Part shown: positions 63,224 to 64,000 of the stretch, piece after piece
Layout of the letters: every line of letters begins with the position of its first letter
Numbering within the stretch: position 1 is the stretch's first letter
Assembly: GCA_963693365.1 (NCBI GenBank)
Contig: CAVNZM010000004.1
Location: 7,130,001 to 7,194,000 of the forward strand
Origin: Amoebidium appalachense
Lineage: Eukaryota > Ichthyosporea
DNA: 64,000 nucleotides
Reading direction: 5' to 3'
Position numbers and translations under genes: made by a program
Notes under the pieces: generated by a model
What the model saw: the letters and a program-made list of their open reading frames with translations, nothing else
Database searches by the model: none
Told to the model about the DNA's origin: nothing

Positions 63224-63888
63224 CAAGCGCTGTGCATTTGGTGATCTTGTGTGTGTGCATGTCATAGGCGTGCTTGTAAAAAGGTTGTGCATGCGATGGA
63301 TTTAACGGCGATAACCCGATCGCTATGACTAGTTGTCAATGCCAATGGCACGAAAACAATCAGCATACTGCACACACTGGAAAAAGCCCCCCCCCCCCCC
63401 CCCCAAAACACACACACACACACACACCACCATCAAACTTCCCCCAGGTGAGGACTGACGGCAAAGAAGCAAACAACACCCCATCAGCGCCAACATGCCC
63501 TCAAGCCTTGGTGATGGTGTGTGTGTGTGTAAACACTCTTTCTTCCTTCCTTTCTCTTTGCAAGCACACAGTCATGTGTGCGTGTGTCTACGTGTTGAGG
63601 GGCGCAAAAGGGTGTGTGTGTGTGTGTGTACGCGCGCGCGCATGTGTGTGTAGGCGTGTGTGAAGGGCGGGAGGGGGAGGGAGGAGGGGGCTGGGGAGAG
63701 AGAGAAAAAAAGAGTGAGACTTACCTGGACACCGTGCTTGCGGAAGATGACGATGCGCAGGACGCGGCCAAAGGGGGCACAGATGGTGTGCAGCACCTCG
63801 GTTGTGATGGGGTAGAGGGGGTTGAGCACCGTCATAAGAAGGATGTTGGTGGGCTTCTGGTCCAATGTGTTGGCCCCTTGCGGCCCTA
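60164..63888 (-). CDS. hnRNP L-like RNA-binding protein (5' exons off window)
   Basis: Minus-strand exons 63888-63725, 63043-62805, 62344-62092, 61564-61403, 60943-60724 and 60333-60164 join in phase to 401 residues plus a partial first codon. RRM2 begins ITTEVLHTICAPFGRVLRIV with IFRKHGVQ and GCCTLKIEYSRAGKLNV. A Gly-Met-Pro linker (GGMGGPMGG repeats) follows, then RRM3 with LMVYGLPADKMNCDRLFNLF and GIAMVQMSDGYAADVAMQSL, then RRM4 with FYNAPPGSTPES, STGMLEYDSIEHAVEA and ICFKVAFAANKRAPGG. Order and blocks match hnRNP L/LL rather than PTB. RRM1 must lie beyond position 63888. hnRNP L proteins are nuclear and bind CA-rich RNA to control splicing and stability. Stop TAA is at 60166-60164. Confidence 0.93.
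61008..61105. repeat. (GT)n, G run, (TA)n and (GA)n in an hnRNP L intron
   Basis: GT repeat 61008-61052, G run to 61068, TA repeat 61075-61105, then GA to about 61130. On the coding strand this reads CA repeats upstream of exon 60943-60724. Confidence 0.88.
63175..63221. repeat. (GT)n in an hnRNP L intron
   Basis: Pure GT on the plus strand, CA in the transcript, inside the intron between exons 63725 and 63043. A shorter CA stretch directly abuts the acceptor of exon 63043. Confidence 0.9.
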
Positions 63889-64000
63889 CTGCAAGGGCAA
63901 TACATGTCAGGACAAAAAATTGATGTCGTTTCATGATTCCGTAACTTTATGATTCCATTGCCAAGTGCCAAACGATGTAGTGGCAAAAGAGGTAATTGAT

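Overview
This is a nuclear eukaryotic window. Genes are split by GT-AG introns and spread far apart. Introns and spacers are filled with (CA)n/(GT)n microsatellites and homopolymer runs of C, G, A and T. The gene set is Ras-like GTPase, claudin/PMP22-type four-span protein, two-lobed transferrin, hnRNP L, LanC-like protein, DUF676 lipase and bidomain phosphoethanolamine methyltransferase. It best suits a unicellular relative of animals (a holozoan such as an ichthyosporean). That placement is inference, and an alga or another protist is not excluded.

Layout. 474-5076 (-): LanC-like (LANCL) gene whose last exon(s) lie off the left edge. 6938-11651 (+): atypical Ras-like GTPase with a 425-residue Ser-rich tail. 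12.6-14 kb: possible unresolved gene. 16025-23218 (+): DUF676 serine esterase, with a Harbinger-type MITE in intron 2. 24.9-25.7 kb: element with long terminal inverted repeats. 27064-34602 (+): secreted, membrane-anchored transferrin with three in-phase candidate last exons. 34.6-41.6 kb: mostly repeats. 41635-42690 (+): intronless claudin-like protein with two PPxY motifs. 43.5-45.2 kb (+) and 46.3-46.7 kb (+): two small candidate genes. 48367-57272 (+): ten-exon phosphoethanolamine N-methyltransferase. 60164-63888 (-): hnRNP L-like RNA-binding protein whose N-terminal exons lie off the right edge.

How it fits together. The genes have unrelated cell functions and no operon logic applies. 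The most interesting link is between cis sequence and a trans factor. About a third of the mapped introns have a CA repeat directly before the 3' splice-site AG, and several have a GU repeat as the 5' splice site. hnRNP L family proteins are CA-repeat-binding splicing regulators, and one is encoded here. All three alternative transferrin tail exons have CA-repeat acceptors.

All exon models were read by eye from conserved protein blocks, splice sites and reading phase. No transcript or database evidence was available.
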